The position numbers were made by a program, and so were the translations under genes. A stretch of DNA of 64,000 bases from Orbus hercynius (GTDB lineage Bacteria; Pseudomonadota; Gammaproteobacteria; Enterobacterales; Orbaceae): contig NZ_RBWY01000001.1 in the NCBI RefSeq assembly GCF_003634275.1, forward strand, positions 351,408 to 415,407, given 5' to 3'. This document shows positions 26,633 to 38,984 of the stretch, piece after piece (the stretch's first letter is position 1; the number at the start of each line of letters is the position of its first letter). The notes beneath the pieces were generated by a model, which saw nothing but the letters and a program-made list of their open reading frames with translations, ran no database searches and was not told where the DNA came from.

Positions 26633-27856
26633 TTAGATTTTTTCTTTTGGTTTAATTAGCACATCTTTATCGTTAAAGAAGATCCAAAAACCGATTGTGA
26701 CAACGGCTGCAACAACTGCTGGGTAGATCCAGAACTCTTGCCATTGCGTCGCGGCCGCCGGCATCGCTTTTTCAGTAACCACGCGGTTATTAATAAAGCC
26801 ACACACTGAAGCTGCCATGAATACACCAAAGCCGTTAGATACGATAAAACGTAATCCTTGTGCTTGCGCTTTAATTTCGGGTTTCGCTTTTTTATCAACG
26901 TAAATATCACCGGCGGTAAAGAAGAAATCCCAGCATAAACCTTGTAATAATAACGCGCCAACGATATAGAGCATATAGTGTTCTGATACAGCAGCTTGTG
27001 ATAGCATTAAGCTACGAATGATCCAACTGATTGAACCAAATAGAATCACTTTCTTAAAGCCGAAGTGGCCTAATAAGAAGGCTAAACAGACCATGAATAT
27101 AACTTCAGTCGCTGTTGCGATCTGCATCATTGATGCCGGTTCGATATTGAGTACCGGTAAGTAAACAGGTAGGTAAGCACTGTAGGCGGTTTTAGCGATC
27201 ATTAAAATGAACGTTGCAAACATAAAAATCGAAAAGTATTTATCTTTAAAGAGTGATAAGGCATCTAAGCATAAGATTTCACGAATCGAGATCTTTTTAT
27301 TTTTCGCAGCCGGTGGAGTGTTTGGTAGTGTAAAGCAATATAAACCATAAACCACTGAAGCGCCAGCAGCTAATAAGAAAGAGTTGGTTGATTTTGAGAT
27401 ATCAAGGAAGGTCGAACCCATCGTAAAGCCAACCGCCATGAAACCAATGGTGCCAAATACACGAACAATTGGGAACCATTTCACGCCATCAATATGTCTA
27501 AAACTGACACTATTGGCCAGTGCTGTTGTTGGGTAAAACAGTAAGCCCACAATAAAGATCATCGCTAAGAAGCCCGAATCATTACCGCTTTGAATAAAGT
27601 TAGGTAGTGAGAATAGTACAACTGCGTTTAACAGATGTAAAACCCCCATCACTTTTTGTGATGCAATAAAGCGATCGGCAATCATGCCAATAAAAAGGGG
27701 GGAAATAATGGTAGCAATGCCTAAGACAGAATAGGTTGAACCGACAATTTCTTTTAAACCATACGCAGCAAGCACTGCACCAATAACCATATTCCATGCA
27801 CCTTGCACAAAATATTGTAAAAACATCATCACCAACAGACGAGGTAACTTAAACAT
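26633..27856 (-). CDS. Nucleoside:H+ symporter family MFS transporter
   Basis: A 407-residue inner-membrane protein with 12 hydrophobic helices of the NupG/XapB/YegT (NHS) family: LPRLLVMMFLQYFVQGAWNM at the start, FIGMIADRFIASQKVMG between helices 2 and 3, ALANSVSFRH and the motif FPIVRVFGTIGFMAVGF. NHS members import nucleosides with protons. It is the second gene of a two-gene unit, 13 bases after a PhnP-like phosphodiesterase gene, with ribosome binding site AAGGAAT. The coupling suggests uptake of a nucleoside-type compound whose phosphoester is cut by the partner. Confidence 0.85.
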   Translation of the reverse strand: MFKLPRLLVMMFLQYFVQGAWNMVIGAVLAAYGLKEIVGSTYSVLGIATIISPLFIGMIADRFIASQKVMGVLHLLNAVVLFSLPNFIQSGNDSGFLAMIFIVGLLFYPTTALANSVSFRHIDGVKWFPIVRVFGTIGFMAVGFTMGSTFLDISKSTNSFLLAAGASVVYGLYCFTLPNTPPAAKNKKISIREILCLDALSLFKDKYFSIFMFATFILMIAKTAYSAYLPVYLPVLNIEPASMMQIATATEVIFMVCLAFLLGHFGFKKVILFGSISWIIRSLMLSQAAVSEHYMLYIVGALLLQGLCWDFFFTAGDIYVDKKAKPEIKAQAQGLRFIVSNGFGVFMAASVCGFINNRVVTEKAMPAAATQWQEFWIYPAVVAAVVTIGFWIFFNDKDVLIKPKEKI

Positions 27857-27869
27857 AGCATATTCCTTA

Positions 27870-28697
27870 TCAAAGCGTTTTGGTTAAGCCGTCGTAAGCG
27901 ACTTCAATTTTATGAGGTGTAAATATTTCGACTAATTCGTCATGCATAAAACCACTACTGTGTGAATGATGTGAGGTGATGAGCTGGGTTTTTGCATGGA
28001 AAATACCATCATCACTCATTCTTTGTTGCGCGGCAATCACGGTTTCAATACTCATGTGATTGTTGGTTCGATCATTTTGTTTATAGCCGTAAGTACATTC
28101 AAAGATCGCCAGATCAATTTTTTTACCGCTATTTTTAAGCCATTGCCAAGTCAGTTCAGGAAAATAACCTGAATCATGACCATATAACATGGTTTTACCT
28201 GCTTTTTCGATCAGGTAGATATAGCAAAATTCCCATTTTGCATGGTTAGCAAGTAATGGTGTGACTTGATAGTCGCTTGATGTTGTAAATGTTTGATAAG
28301 GGATTGCTAGATTAAACACAAAACGTTCACGGCTGTAATTAGGTAAAACAGCTAAACAACCATTAATCGCAATATCATTACCATGAATATGAAGAGGGTG
28401 GGTAATATTAAAACCATAATCGACCATTCGACTAAACAGGTCACCGACATTAAAATGATCGGGATGAGTGTGGGTAAATAATAGGTCTTTAATTTTCGTG
28501 ACATCAATATTTTCACGCATAACTTGATAACTAAATTCGGGTGCAAGATCAATTTGCATCACATCGTCGATAACAAGTGCACTGCGCGTTCTGATATTTT
28601 TGCCTTTTTGTATCCGGGTTTCTTCACAAATCTTACATTTACAAAATGGATTAGGAATCCCTTCTGATGCAGCTGTACCTAAAAACTGAATCTTCAA
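27870..28697 (-). CDS. PhnP-like metallo-beta-lactamase phosphodiesterase
   Basis: A 275-residue MBL-fold hydrolase. The metal motif is THTHPDHFNVGD (about residues 75-86), with further ligands in a later AKWEFCY strand, YGHDSGYFPE and HHSHSSG. The N-terminal cysteine cluster NPFCKCKICEETR (residues 17-29) is the structural zinc site typical of PhnP. PhnP cuts cyclic ribose phosphates and some 2',3'-cyclic nucleotides. Start is TTG at 28697 with AGGAGAG upstream. The gene is not among phn genes; it is in an operon with a nucleoside transporter, so a role in nucleotide or modified nucleoside scavenging is likelier than phosphonate breakdown. Confidence 0.8.
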   Translation of the reverse strand: MKIQFLGTAASEGIPNPFCKCKICEETRIQKGKNIRTRSALVIDDVMQIDLAPEFSYQVMRENIDVTKIKDLLFTHTHPDHFNVGDLFSRMVDYGFNITHPLHIHGNDIAINGCLAVLPNYSRERFVFNLAIPYQTFTTSSDYQVTPLLANHAKWEFCYIYLIEKAGKTMLYGHDSGYFPELTWQWLKNSGKKIDLAIFECTYGYKQNDRTNNHMSIETVIAAQQRMSDDGIFHAKTQLITSHHSHSSGFMHDELVEIFTPHKIEVAYDGLTKTL

Positions 28698-28997
28698 ACT
28701 ATCTCTCCTATCTTATCAAATAATTTATGATACTTTCTTTTTGTGACATGTTTATGAAAAATTGGAACGTTTCAATTTTAGGTGGAGGATAATATAAGTT
28801 TAAGCAAATTAAAAACAGTTTTTTTATTTTTCGTGAATATCGTCAAAAAAACGGGATGAGAATCGAAACAATATATTTTAGCTGAAATGATGTTTTAGTA
28901 GATAAATTGGTTATTTTTCTATAAATTATGGAGTTTATCGGTATCAATAAACCGTCAATTAGCAATGTTTCACTGCTTTAGCTAAAAAGGAAATTAC
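28698..28997. other. Divergent promoter region between PhnP-like gene and pnuC
   Basis: 300 AT-rich bases shared by two divergent genes. Besides the operator candidate I see no gene or RNA structure that I can support. Confidence 0.4.
28761..28776. promoter_or_regulatory. LacI-family-like operator before the PhnP-like gene
   Basis: ATTGGAACGTTTCAAT is a 16-bp near-perfect palindrome (7 of 8 pairs) centred on CG with the AACGTT core common in LacI/PurR-family operators. It lies 64 bases upstream of the TTG start. TTGTGACATG at 28741-28750 is a possible CRP left half. No LacI-family gene is nearby. Confidence 0.45.
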
Positions 28998-29726
28998 ATG
29001 ATAGAGCTACTGAGTACGAGTAATATTTTTGTCCACATTCCAATTGGCAGTGGGGGATATGACCTGTCATATATTGAATGTATTGGTACAGTTTGTGGAT
29101 TATTATGTATTTATTTCGCCAGCATTGAAAAAACGATTAACTATGTATTTGGTTTATTAAATGTCAGCTTATTTGCGATTATCTTTTTTCAAATTAATTT
29201 ATATGCCAGTTTATTGTTACAAATCTTCTTCTTTGCTGCCAATATCTATGGTTGGTATGCCTGGACACGCGTGACTAGAGACACGCAAGAGATGACACTC
29301 AAAACGCGCTGGATGTCGCTGCCAAAAACACTGCTTTGGTTGATGGTTTGTATGATTGGTATTAGCGTATTAACGCTTTATATTGACGCTGTCTTTGCCG
29401 CTTTAACCGATTTTACTGTCCTGAGCTTAAATCGTTTGGGTCTTGAGCTACAAATCCCGCATTTGTATGCTGATGCTTATCCATTTTGGGATTCGACGAT
29501 GATGATCTTATCGATTGTTGCACAGATTTTAATGACACGAAAATATGTTGAAAACTGGATTTTATGGATTGGGGTAAATGTTATCTCGGTGGTGATTTTT
29601 ACCATGCAAGGCGTATATGCTATGGCGATTGAATACATCATTTTGACCTTTCTTGCGATTAATGGGGTCAGAATGTGGCGTATATCGGCACAAGAAAATG
29701 GTTCTCGGCCATGTAGGTTGAAATAA
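28998..29726 (+). CDS. pnuC: PnuC-type vitamin precursor transporter (nicotinamide mononucleotide/riboside)
   Basis: A 242-residue inner-membrane protein with about seven helices. Typical features are SYIECIGTVCGLLCIYFASI, NYVFGLLNVSLFAIIFFQI with NLYASLLLQIFFFAANIYGW, and later WDSTMMILSIVAQILMTRKY followed by ENWILWIGVNVISVVIF. PnuC carriers let in nicotinamide riboside, which is trapped by phosphorylation. Thiamine (PnuT) and riboflavin (PnuX) relatives look alike; no riboswitch or NAD gene is next to it, so substrate is inferred. Ribosome binding site AAGGA. Gene ends 79 bases before ybjD. Confidence 0.85.
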   Translation: MIELLSTSNIFVHIPIGSGGYDLSYIECIGTVCGLLCIYFASIEKTINYVFGLLNVSLFAIIFFQINLYASLLLQIFFFAANIYGWYAWTRVTRDTQEMTLKTRWMSLPKTLLWLMVCMIGISVLTLYIDAVFAALTDFTVLSLNRLGLELQIPHLYADAYPFWDSTMMILSIVAQILMTRKYVENWILWIGVNVISVVIFTMQGVYAMAIEYIILTFLAINGVRMWRISAQENGSRPCRLK

Positions 29727-29805
29727 ACAAAGCGCATTGAGGCAATACGAATCGGCGATGACTTGCTATACTTTCAGATAGATTCAATTCATAAAAGGGT
29801 AATGT

Positions 29806-31431
29806 ATGTATCTAACTCGGATTGATATTGATAATTTTAAAGGCATTAAACATTTAGAGCTTGAACTTAATCATAAGAGCAGCGTGCTGATTGGTGAAAA
29901 TCGTTGGGGCCGCTCTAGTTTAATCAGTGCGTTGACATTATTGTCTCAATCACATTTATATTATCAATTTACCAATGATGATTTTTTTGATGAGCAAGGC
30001 GCAGCGATTCATTCAGCTTGCCTGCGGTTTACCTTTTGTGAAAGTAATCCAAATGAATTAAAACAGCAACACTACCTGCCTCTCAATTCCGCCGCCTACT
30101 TTGATGCAACATTAGATCGATGGGTTATTCGATACCAAATTCAGGCGAGTCGGCGTAACGAGCAAATGGTTACTGAACACTATTTTATTGATGCTAATGG
30201 TCATCGGCTTAATCTTGATAACGATAAAGCGCTGATTGAATTGCTCATTATGCTTAATCCGGTGATGCGTTTAAAAAATCCACTCAATGATAAGGAGCTA
30301 CCCCTCACTAATACGCCCTTATCAAGTTACTATATTAATGAATTATCAACTCAGTTAGCGGCGCATAGTCAGCAGTTTTCACCCGCTGATTTGGAACATG
30401 GGTTAGTGGCAGCGAAAGCCTTGCTTGAATATTACCTTGTTGATCGCAATCGCCGTTATCACTACAAGCATATTGCCAAAAAGCCTACGCCGACACATGA
30501 GGAGTGGAACAGCTTAGAGCGCATTAATGATCAATTAGATCGATTAGATAATGATTATATTCGCATCATATTAATGGGGGTTTTTAGCGCGCTGCTAACG
30601 GCTAGAGGCAATGATCATTTATCACCTCATACGATGCCGATTTTGGTTTTAGAAGAACCTGAAGGCCAGTTACATCCGATTATTCTGGCTGTCGGTTTTC
30701 GTTTATTAAAGCATTTCCCAACCCAAAAAATTATTACTACCAATTCCAGCGATTTGGTCTCACTATTTTCTTTAGAACACATTTATCGTTTGATTCGAAG
30801 TCCATCTGGCATTGTGGCTTGGCATACTGGTGTAAATGGCCTAAGTGTGAGTGATAGTCGGCGCATTTTATTTCATGTATTATACCGCCGGGCATCGGCA
30901 ATTTTTGCACGCAGTTGGTTATTAGTGGAAGGTGAAACTGAAGTTTGGTTATTACGTGAACTCGCTGAGCAAAGTGGATTTCATCTTAATTCTGACGGAG
31001 TGCAATTAATTGAGTTCGCACAGTGCGGATTAAAGCCACTCATTAAATATGCCAATAAAATGGGAATTCAGTGGCATGTTTTAACTGATGGCGACACAGC
31101 TGGCAAGAAGTATGCTGACACGGTCAATTCTTTATGCCCGGTAGAGGGGAATATTAATAACTATTTAACCGTGCTACCAGCAAGAGATATTGAAAATTTT
31201 TTATTTAAAAATGGGTTTAGTCATGTCTATAAAATGGCGAGTTATGGCACGAGCGAGCATATTGATCTGCCTATACATCGAATTATTCAAAAAGCCATAC
31301 AGAAAAGTTCCAAACCAGATTTAGCGATCGCGGTCTGCGATGATGCAAAAACACGTGGCGCTAGTGTCATTCCTAGTTTATTCAAAGATACGTTTAGTTT
31401 AGTTGTAAAATTAGCGAAAACCTCGCATTAA
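29806..31431 (+). CDS. ybjD: OLD-family ATP-dependent nuclease YbjD
   Basis: A 541-residue homologue of E. coli YbjD (552 residues), a class 2-like OLD nuclease: ABC-type ATPase domain followed by a Toprim nuclease domain. The N-terminal P-loop reads GENRWGRSSL, so the Walker A lysine is an arginine (Arg36). The signature/Walker B part is LVLEEPEGQLHP; the Toprim motifs are LLVEGETEVWLLRELAEQSG and HVLTDGDTAGKKYA. The C-terminal SKPDLAIAVCDDAKTRGAS is also as in YbjD. Function in cells is not known; related OLD proteins act in phage defence. The Lys-to-Arg change would weaken or alter ATP use. Confidence 0.9.
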   Translation: MYLTRIDIDNFKGIKHLELELNHKSSVLIGENRWGRSSLISALTLLSQSHLYYQFTNDDFFDEQGAAIHSACLRFTFCESNPNELKQQHYLPLNSAAYFDATLDRWVIRYQIQASRRNEQMVTEHYFIDANGHRLNLDNDKALIELLIMLNPVMRLKNPLNDKELPLTNTPLSSYYINELSTQLAAHSQQFSPADLEHGLVAAKALLEYYLVDRNRRYHYKHIAKKPTPTHEEWNSLERINDQLDRLDNDYIRIILMGVFSALLTARGNDHLSPHTMPILVLEEPEGQLHPIILAVGFRLLKHFPTQKIITTNSSDLVSLFSLEHIYRLIRSPSGIVAWHTGVNGLSVSDSRRILFHVLYRRASAIFARSWLLVEGETEVWLLRELAEQSGFHLNSDGVQLIEFAQCGLKPLIKYANKMGIQWHVLTDGDTAGKKYADTVNSLCPVEGNINNYLTVLPARDIENFLFKNGFSHVYKMASYGTSEHIDLPIHRIIQKAIQKSSKPDLAIAVCDDAKTRGASVIPSLFKDTFSLVVKLAKTSH

Positions 31432-31545
31432 AGTACCGAGGAAAAGTGAATTATTTCATTGTGGCATAGGTCGGTTTCTGCTAGACTACTATCCCGTCTG
31501 ATTAATAGTAATATTGTTTTTATTCTCGTCAAATTTTGTTGATAA

Positions 31546-34572
<3,027 letters not shown>

Positions 34573-34601
34573 TTTTAGTTAATTATTTGTCTTTTATCAA
34601 A

Positions 34602-34635
34602 AAAACCCGCCTGAATATTCAGACGGGTTTTTTAT
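34602..34635 (+). terminator. Intrinsic terminator of pyrG-eno
   Basis: A 13-bp stem with one mismatch (AAAACCCGCCTGA / TCAGACGGGTTTT), 4-base loop, followed by a T run. Confidence 0.9.
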
Positions 34636-34809
34636 TATATTCAAGATATGATTTATTAATCTATTGATTATATTGATTTTTATATTATCAAGCGCGTAAA
34701 AACGAAATAAATAGCAAGAATTATTACTTTTTTTCACAAATTTGATTGTCAATTTGCTAAAATATAGCCACTCGGTATAAATACTTTATCAATAAATTTT
34801 GGAGTTAAC

Positions 34810-35442
34810 ATGGTAGTTGCTGTTAATAAACGCTCTGTAATGACCTTGTTTTGTGACACGACAGATATTTATGGTCATCAGATTCGTTTTGTTTTAGCGG
34901 AAAAGGGAGTGACGGCGGAAATAGAGTTTGTTGATGCTAAACATTTGCCCCAGGAGTTATTAGATCTTAACCCTTATGGTTCAATTCCAACGCTGATTGA
35001 TCGCGACTTAACGTTATATGAAGCACATATTGCATTAGAGTATCTTGATGAGCGTTTTCCTCACCCACCATTAATGCCGGTGTATCCGATTGTGCGGGCA
35101 AATTCTCGATTAACGATGTACCGTATGCGTAAAGAATGGTACAAAGCTTATCATACGATCATCGATGCGCCTAAATCAGAAGCGGCTAAAGAAGCCAGAA
35201 AGCTATTACAAGATGATTTGACGGCAATTTCAGTCATGTTTAAAGAAAAGCCGTTTTTTATGAGTGATGATTTTACTTTAGCCGATTGCTATTTTGCGCC
35301 GCTATTATGGCGTTTACCGATTTTAGACGTCACACTACCTAAAGTTGCACAAAAGCATTACCTTAGCTATATGACGCGAATTTTTGAGCGTCCAGCATTT
35401 ATTGAGTCATTAACGGATGATGAAAAGAAAATGAGAGCTTAA
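34810..35442 (+). CDS. sspA: Stringent starvation protein A
   Basis: A 210-residue protein with glutathione S-transferase fold that binds RNA polymerase and helps stress and acid survival. It starts NKRSVMTLFCDTTDIYGHQI, and has LAEKGVTAEIEFVDAKHLPQ, LNPYGSIPTLIDRDLTLYEA and the surface motif YLDERFPHPPLMPVYP, which contains the Pro-His-Pro patch that contacts RNA polymerase in E. coli. Ribosome binding site GGAG before the ATG. sspB begins 3 bases downstream, forming the usual operon. Confidence 0.96.
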   Translation: MVVAVNKRSVMTLFCDTTDIYGHQIRFVLAEKGVTAEIEFVDAKHLPQELLDLNPYGSIPTLIDRDLTLYEAHIALEYLDERFPHPPLMPVYPIVRANSRLTMYRMRKEWYKAYHTIIDAPKSEAAKEARKLLQDDLTAISVMFKEKPFFMSDDFTLADCYFAPLLWRLPILDVTLPKVAQKHYLSYMTRIFERPAFIESLTDDEKKMRA

Positions 35443-35445
35443 TCG

Positions 35446-35835
35446 ATGGATATTTCTGCAATGACTGCTCGTCGTCCCTATTTATTTAGGGCGATGTATG
35501 ACTGGATTTTGGATAATGATCTAACGCCTTATATTGTCGTTAACACCACCGTTTATGGCGTTATCGTACCGGAAGAGTATATTCAAAATGATCAGATTGT
35601 ATTAAATATTGCTCCTCAATCTGTTGGTCAATATTCCATTAATCACGCGCAGCTGGAATTTAATGCGCGCTTTGGTGGTAATCCACAGCACTTAGTTGTG
35701 CCGATGGCGGCAATCGAGGTGATTTATGCGCGTGAAAATGGTGCAGGGCTAGGTTTTGAACCTGAGCCACAATACGAAAACCGTCCAAAAGAAGAGCCAA
35801 AGAAACCAAGTAATCCGTTTAAAGTCGTTAAATAG
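35446..35835 (+). CDS. sspB: ClpXP protease adaptor SspB
   Basis: A 129-residue adaptor that delivers ssrA-tagged proteins to ClpXP. The folded part is residues 1-105 (TARRPYLFRAMYDWILDNDL, APQSVGQYSINHAQLEFNAR, RFGGNPQHLVVPMAAIEVIY), followed by a flexible proline/lysine-rich linker. The last residues PFKVVK match the ClpX-binding tail (LRVVK in E. coli). It is shorter than the E. coli protein (165) because of the linker. Co-transcribed with sspA. Confidence 0.95.
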   Translation: MDISAMTARRPYLFRAMYDWILDNDLTPYIVVNTTVYGVIVPEEYIQNDQIVLNIAPQSVGQYSINHAQLEFNARFGGNPQHLVVPMAAIEVIYARENGAGLGFEPEPQYENRPKEEPKKPSNPFKVVK

Positions 35836-35889
35836 TACCTTCTGCCGATTATCCGTTAGATAATACTTAACGATTACACTTGCCTATCA

Positions 35890-35920
35890 CGGTTGGCATT
35901 ATGTATGCCAACCGTTTTTT
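35890..35920 (+). terminator. Intrinsic terminator of sspAB
   Basis: A perfect 10-bp stem CGGTTGGCAT / ATGCCAACCG with a 5-base loop followed by TTTTTT. It sits between convergent sspB and rnb. Confidence 0.9.
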
Positions 35921-35944
35921 ATAATGAATACTGATTTTTAAGTG

Positions 35945-37879
35945 CTACTCTGCGGCTGCGATTTTCACAATGACGCTGGTATTTTCGACTTTGACTTCAT
36001 TAATTGTCACATCAATAAAATCGAGCAGCTGATAGGCCACTTCGTCTTTGATTTTGATATGACCATTTTCAGGTGACAAGATTAACTCACCGCGAACAGG
36101 ATGAATCAGTGTTGCCGGTAAGAAGGCGACCGCGCCAATATCGGTCAGGCGAACTTTTGCTCCACCACGATTTAAATCAATAATTTGTGCTGCAAATGTC
36201 TGACCAACTTTATTTTTTAAAAATTGGCAATATAGTTTATTGTTCAATTCTCGCTCAGCTAGTCTGCCTGCTTTACGGCGTTCATTCATAATCGATAAAA
36301 TGTCAGGATTCGGTTTTGCATGCGATTCATGTGCCATAAGCGCTTTAAGTAGGCGGTGGTTTAATAAATCGCCGTATTTACGAATCGGTGATGTCCAAGT
36401 TGCATAAGCCTCAAATCCCAAACCAAAATGTGGATAGGGTTCAATGGCAAAGTCTGCTGGCGCCTGAAAACGACGTAACCGATAGTCTAATCGCTCATTT
36501 TTCTCGGTCAAACGGCGCAGATCTTTATAGCCCGCTAACGAAGATAGGCGCTCTTTATCAAAATTTTCTATCTGGTTTTCACTTAATAATTTAATCGCGG
36601 AATCTAAATATTTTGGATCAAAACCACTATGGACATTAAATATACCAAAGCCTAATTGGTGTGTCAGCCGATAGGTTAGTACTTGATTGGCGATAACCAT
36701 CGCTTCTTCAACCATCTTATGGGCACTAAGTTTAGTTTCTTTAATAATATCGGTTACTTGTCTATTATTATCAAAAACAAAGCGATATTCGCTATTGTCT
36801 TTAAATAGTAACGCATGTTGATATCGCCAATTCGTTCTTACTTTAGCAAGCTGCGAGAGTAAAACTAATTGTTCAGCGATGCCGGTAACATCGGTTGATA
36901 GAGCATGATTGTTAGCAATGAAATCGCTGACATTATCATAAGTGAGTTTGGCTTTAGAGATGATCCACGCTAAATGAAATTCAGCGGTATCATAGATGAT
37001 ATTACCATCTTGCTCGATAGTCACATGACAAACAATCGCTGGGCGCTTTTCATCTGCTTTAAGCGAACAGCGCTCATTGGCTAAGGAAACGGGTAGCATA
37101 GGCACGGTAAAACTAGGTAAATACGTTGAAAAAGCGCGCTGATAAGCAAGTGCATCAATATCGCTATTTTCGGCAATATAGGCACTCGGATCGGCGATGG
37201 CAATGAGTAGATGATAGTTACCTTGTGCATCTTGTGAGATCGACAGCGCATCATCCATATCTTCGGTGCTTGCGCCATCAATGGTAAAAAACGGTTGCTG
37301 CGTGAGATCAAAACGTGTTAGTACCGGGTGCTCAGTTAATTGCCACTGTATATCAGCAAGTGGTGTAGCGGCTAAATCATATTTAGCCAGTGCCATTAAC
37401 CATAGATAGTCTGGCGTATTGTCTTCGGTGACAAATTGCGTAATTTCTGCGCTAAAGCCTTGTTTATTTTCTAGTGCATGGCTAGTTATTTTGGCTTTTA
37501 CCCAGTCTCCGGCTTTAAGTTGTTGGGTGACACTTGGGCTGGTTTTACACTTTATGGTCATTTTACTCATATTTTGCGGAATGATTTCTAGCGCTTTATT
37601 GGCGAAGGTAATTTGACCGAGAAAGGTGTTTAAACTTGGCTCGAGTAGGGTTTCAGGTTCAAAGGCCGTTTTGTCGCCATTTTCAATGACAATGCCAGAT
37701 ACTTTATCGCCATCCATGACATTTTTCATTTTATTAGCTGGAATAAAATAGCTTTTTTTATTATCCGTTTCTAAAAAACCATAGCCTTTTTCATGCGCTT
37801 TTACGATACCTTCTGCACGAGGTGCTTGGGTGTGCAGTTGTTGCTTCAGTTGTGCTAATAATGGATTGTCTTGTAACAT
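35945..37879 (-). CDS. rnb: Exoribonuclease II
   Basis: A 644-residue 3'-5' hydrolytic RNase, the same length as E. coli Rnb when started at ATG 37879 (LQDNPLLAQLKQQLHTQAPR); the frame is open upstream to a TTG at 37912. Order: two cold-shock domains (about 15-180, GIVKAHEKGYGFLETDNKKS), the RNB catalytic domain with the acidic cluster TIDGASTEDMDDALSISQDA, and a C-terminal S1 domain (KVGQTFAAQIIDLNRGGAKV). It degrades single-stranded mRNA ends. The gene is single and convergent with sspAB. Confidence 0.96.
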   Translation of the reverse strand: MLQDNPLLAQLKQQLHTQAPRAEGIVKAHEKGYGFLETDNKKSYFIPANKMKNVMDGDKVSGIVIENGDKTAFEPETLLEPSLNTFLGQITFANKALEIIPQNMSKMTIKCKTSPSVTQQLKAGDWVKAKITSHALENKQGFSAEITQFVTEDNTPDYLWLMALAKYDLAATPLADIQWQLTEHPVLTRFDLTQQPFFTIDGASTEDMDDALSISQDAQGNYHLLIAIADPSAYIAENSDIDALAYQRAFSTYLPSFTVPMLPVSLANERCSLKADEKRPAIVCHVTIEQDGNIIYDTAEFHLAWIISKAKLTYDNVSDFIANNHALSTDVTGIAEQLVLLSQLAKVRTNWRYQHALLFKDNSEYRFVFDNNRQVTDIIKETKLSAHKMVEEAMVIANQVLTYRLTHQLGFGIFNVHSGFDPKYLDSAIKLLSENQIENFDKERLSSLAGYKDLRRLTEKNERLDYRLRRFQAPADFAIEPYPHFGLGFEAYATWTSPIRKYGDLLNHRLLKALMAHESHAKPNPDILSIMNERRKAGRLAERELNNKLYCQFLKNKVGQTFAAQIIDLNRGGAKVRLTDIGAVAFLPATLIHPVRGELILSPENGHIKIKDEVAYQLLDFIDVTINEVKVENTSVIVKIAAAE

Positions 37880-38130
37880 AATGGTCGAATGTATAGAGGA
37901 TAATGTCCGCAATTTTATCAGAGTTTAGCGTTGTCATGCTAATTTTTTACTAATTTCGATCAAACAATATCACCGATGTTATCCCATCACTGTCCTATTC
38001 AGTATCTATATGTTATTGTAAATAGCATGTGACCGTGATTAGCCTAGTTTAACCCTAAACTCATCTAGTCTTGACTGACTATTCACAGTAAAATACAAAC
38101 TAATTAATCTTTGCTAAATTTTATAACACA

Positions 38131-38874
38131 ATGAAACTAAATTACAAAATTAATGGCACTGGCCAACCAATTATTTTTATTCATGGCTTATTTGGTAATT
38201 TGGATAATTTAGGGGTATTAGCACGCGAGTATGCTAATGATTATCAAATTATTCAAATTGATTTACGTAATCATGGTTTATCGCCGTGGTCGGATGAGAT
38301 GAATTATCAGCTGATGGCAACCGATGTCCTTGCTCTGATTAATGAATTAGCGTTAGACCATATTATTTTAATCGGCCACTCGATGGGCGGTAAAGTGGCG
38401 ATGACGTTAACGCAGTATATTGCTGACTTAATTGCTCAGGTTGTGATTTTGGATATTGCGCCAGTGAGTTACGCATCAGATTCGCACAATAAAGTTTTTC
38501 AAGCGCTTGACGCGTGCTTTAATGCTCCGGTGAGCGGACGCTCGAACATGCATAATATTATGAGCGAATATTTGCCAGAGCACACCATTCAATTTTTATT
38601 AAAATCGTATAAAGCCGATAAGTGGTTATTTAATTTTAGGGCGATTTCGCGGCATTATGCTGATATTCGCGGTTGGTCTGAAATCGCTCGTTATAATCAA
38701 CCCGTGCTGTTTATTCGCGGTGGTTCATCTGATTATATTATCGACGAGTATTATAGTGATATTTTAATGCAGTTTCCGTATGCCTCAATTGAGACTGTTG
38801 TGGGCGCAGGGCATAATGTGCATATGGCAAAACCACAAGACGTCATTGCCTTAATTAATAGCTGGATAAAATAG
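38131..38874 (+). CDS. ybfF: Alpha/beta hydrolase esterase YbfF
   Basis: A 247-residue serine esterase. The oxyanion part is IFIHGLFGNLDNLG, followed by DLRNHGLSPWSDEMNYQLMA; the nucleophile elbow is GHSMGGKVAM (Ser about 88); the acid is in the IRGGSSDYI segment and the histidine in VGAGHNVHM. E. coli YbfF cleaves acyl-CoA and short esters. The gene is divergent from rnb across 250 bases and has its own terminator. Confidence 0.9.
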   Translation: MKLNYKINGTGQPIIFIHGLFGNLDNLGVLAREYANDYQIIQIDLRNHGLSPWSDEMNYQLMATDVLALINELALDHIILIGHSMGGKVAMTLTQYIADLIAQVVILDIAPVSYASDSHNKVFQALDACFNAPVSGRSNMHNIMSEYLPEHTIQFLLKSYKADKWLFNFRAISRHYADIRGWSEIARYNQPVLFIRGGSSDYIIDEYYSDILMQFPYASIETVVGAGHNVHMAKPQDVIALINSWIK

Positions 38875-38907
38875 TCACTATTATTTTGACGATGTGTGAT
38901 TTAAAGT

Positions 38908-38932
38908 AAGCGAGTTTTGGCTCGCTTTTTTT
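38908..38932 (+). terminator. Intrinsic terminator of ybfF
   Basis: A 7-bp stem AAGCGAG / CTCGCTT, 6-base loop, followed by a run of T. Confidence 0.85.
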
Positions 38933-38984
38933 ATTGCATAATGAGTGCATCAGATTAATGATGAGGTATCAGTCCATTGTTAGG

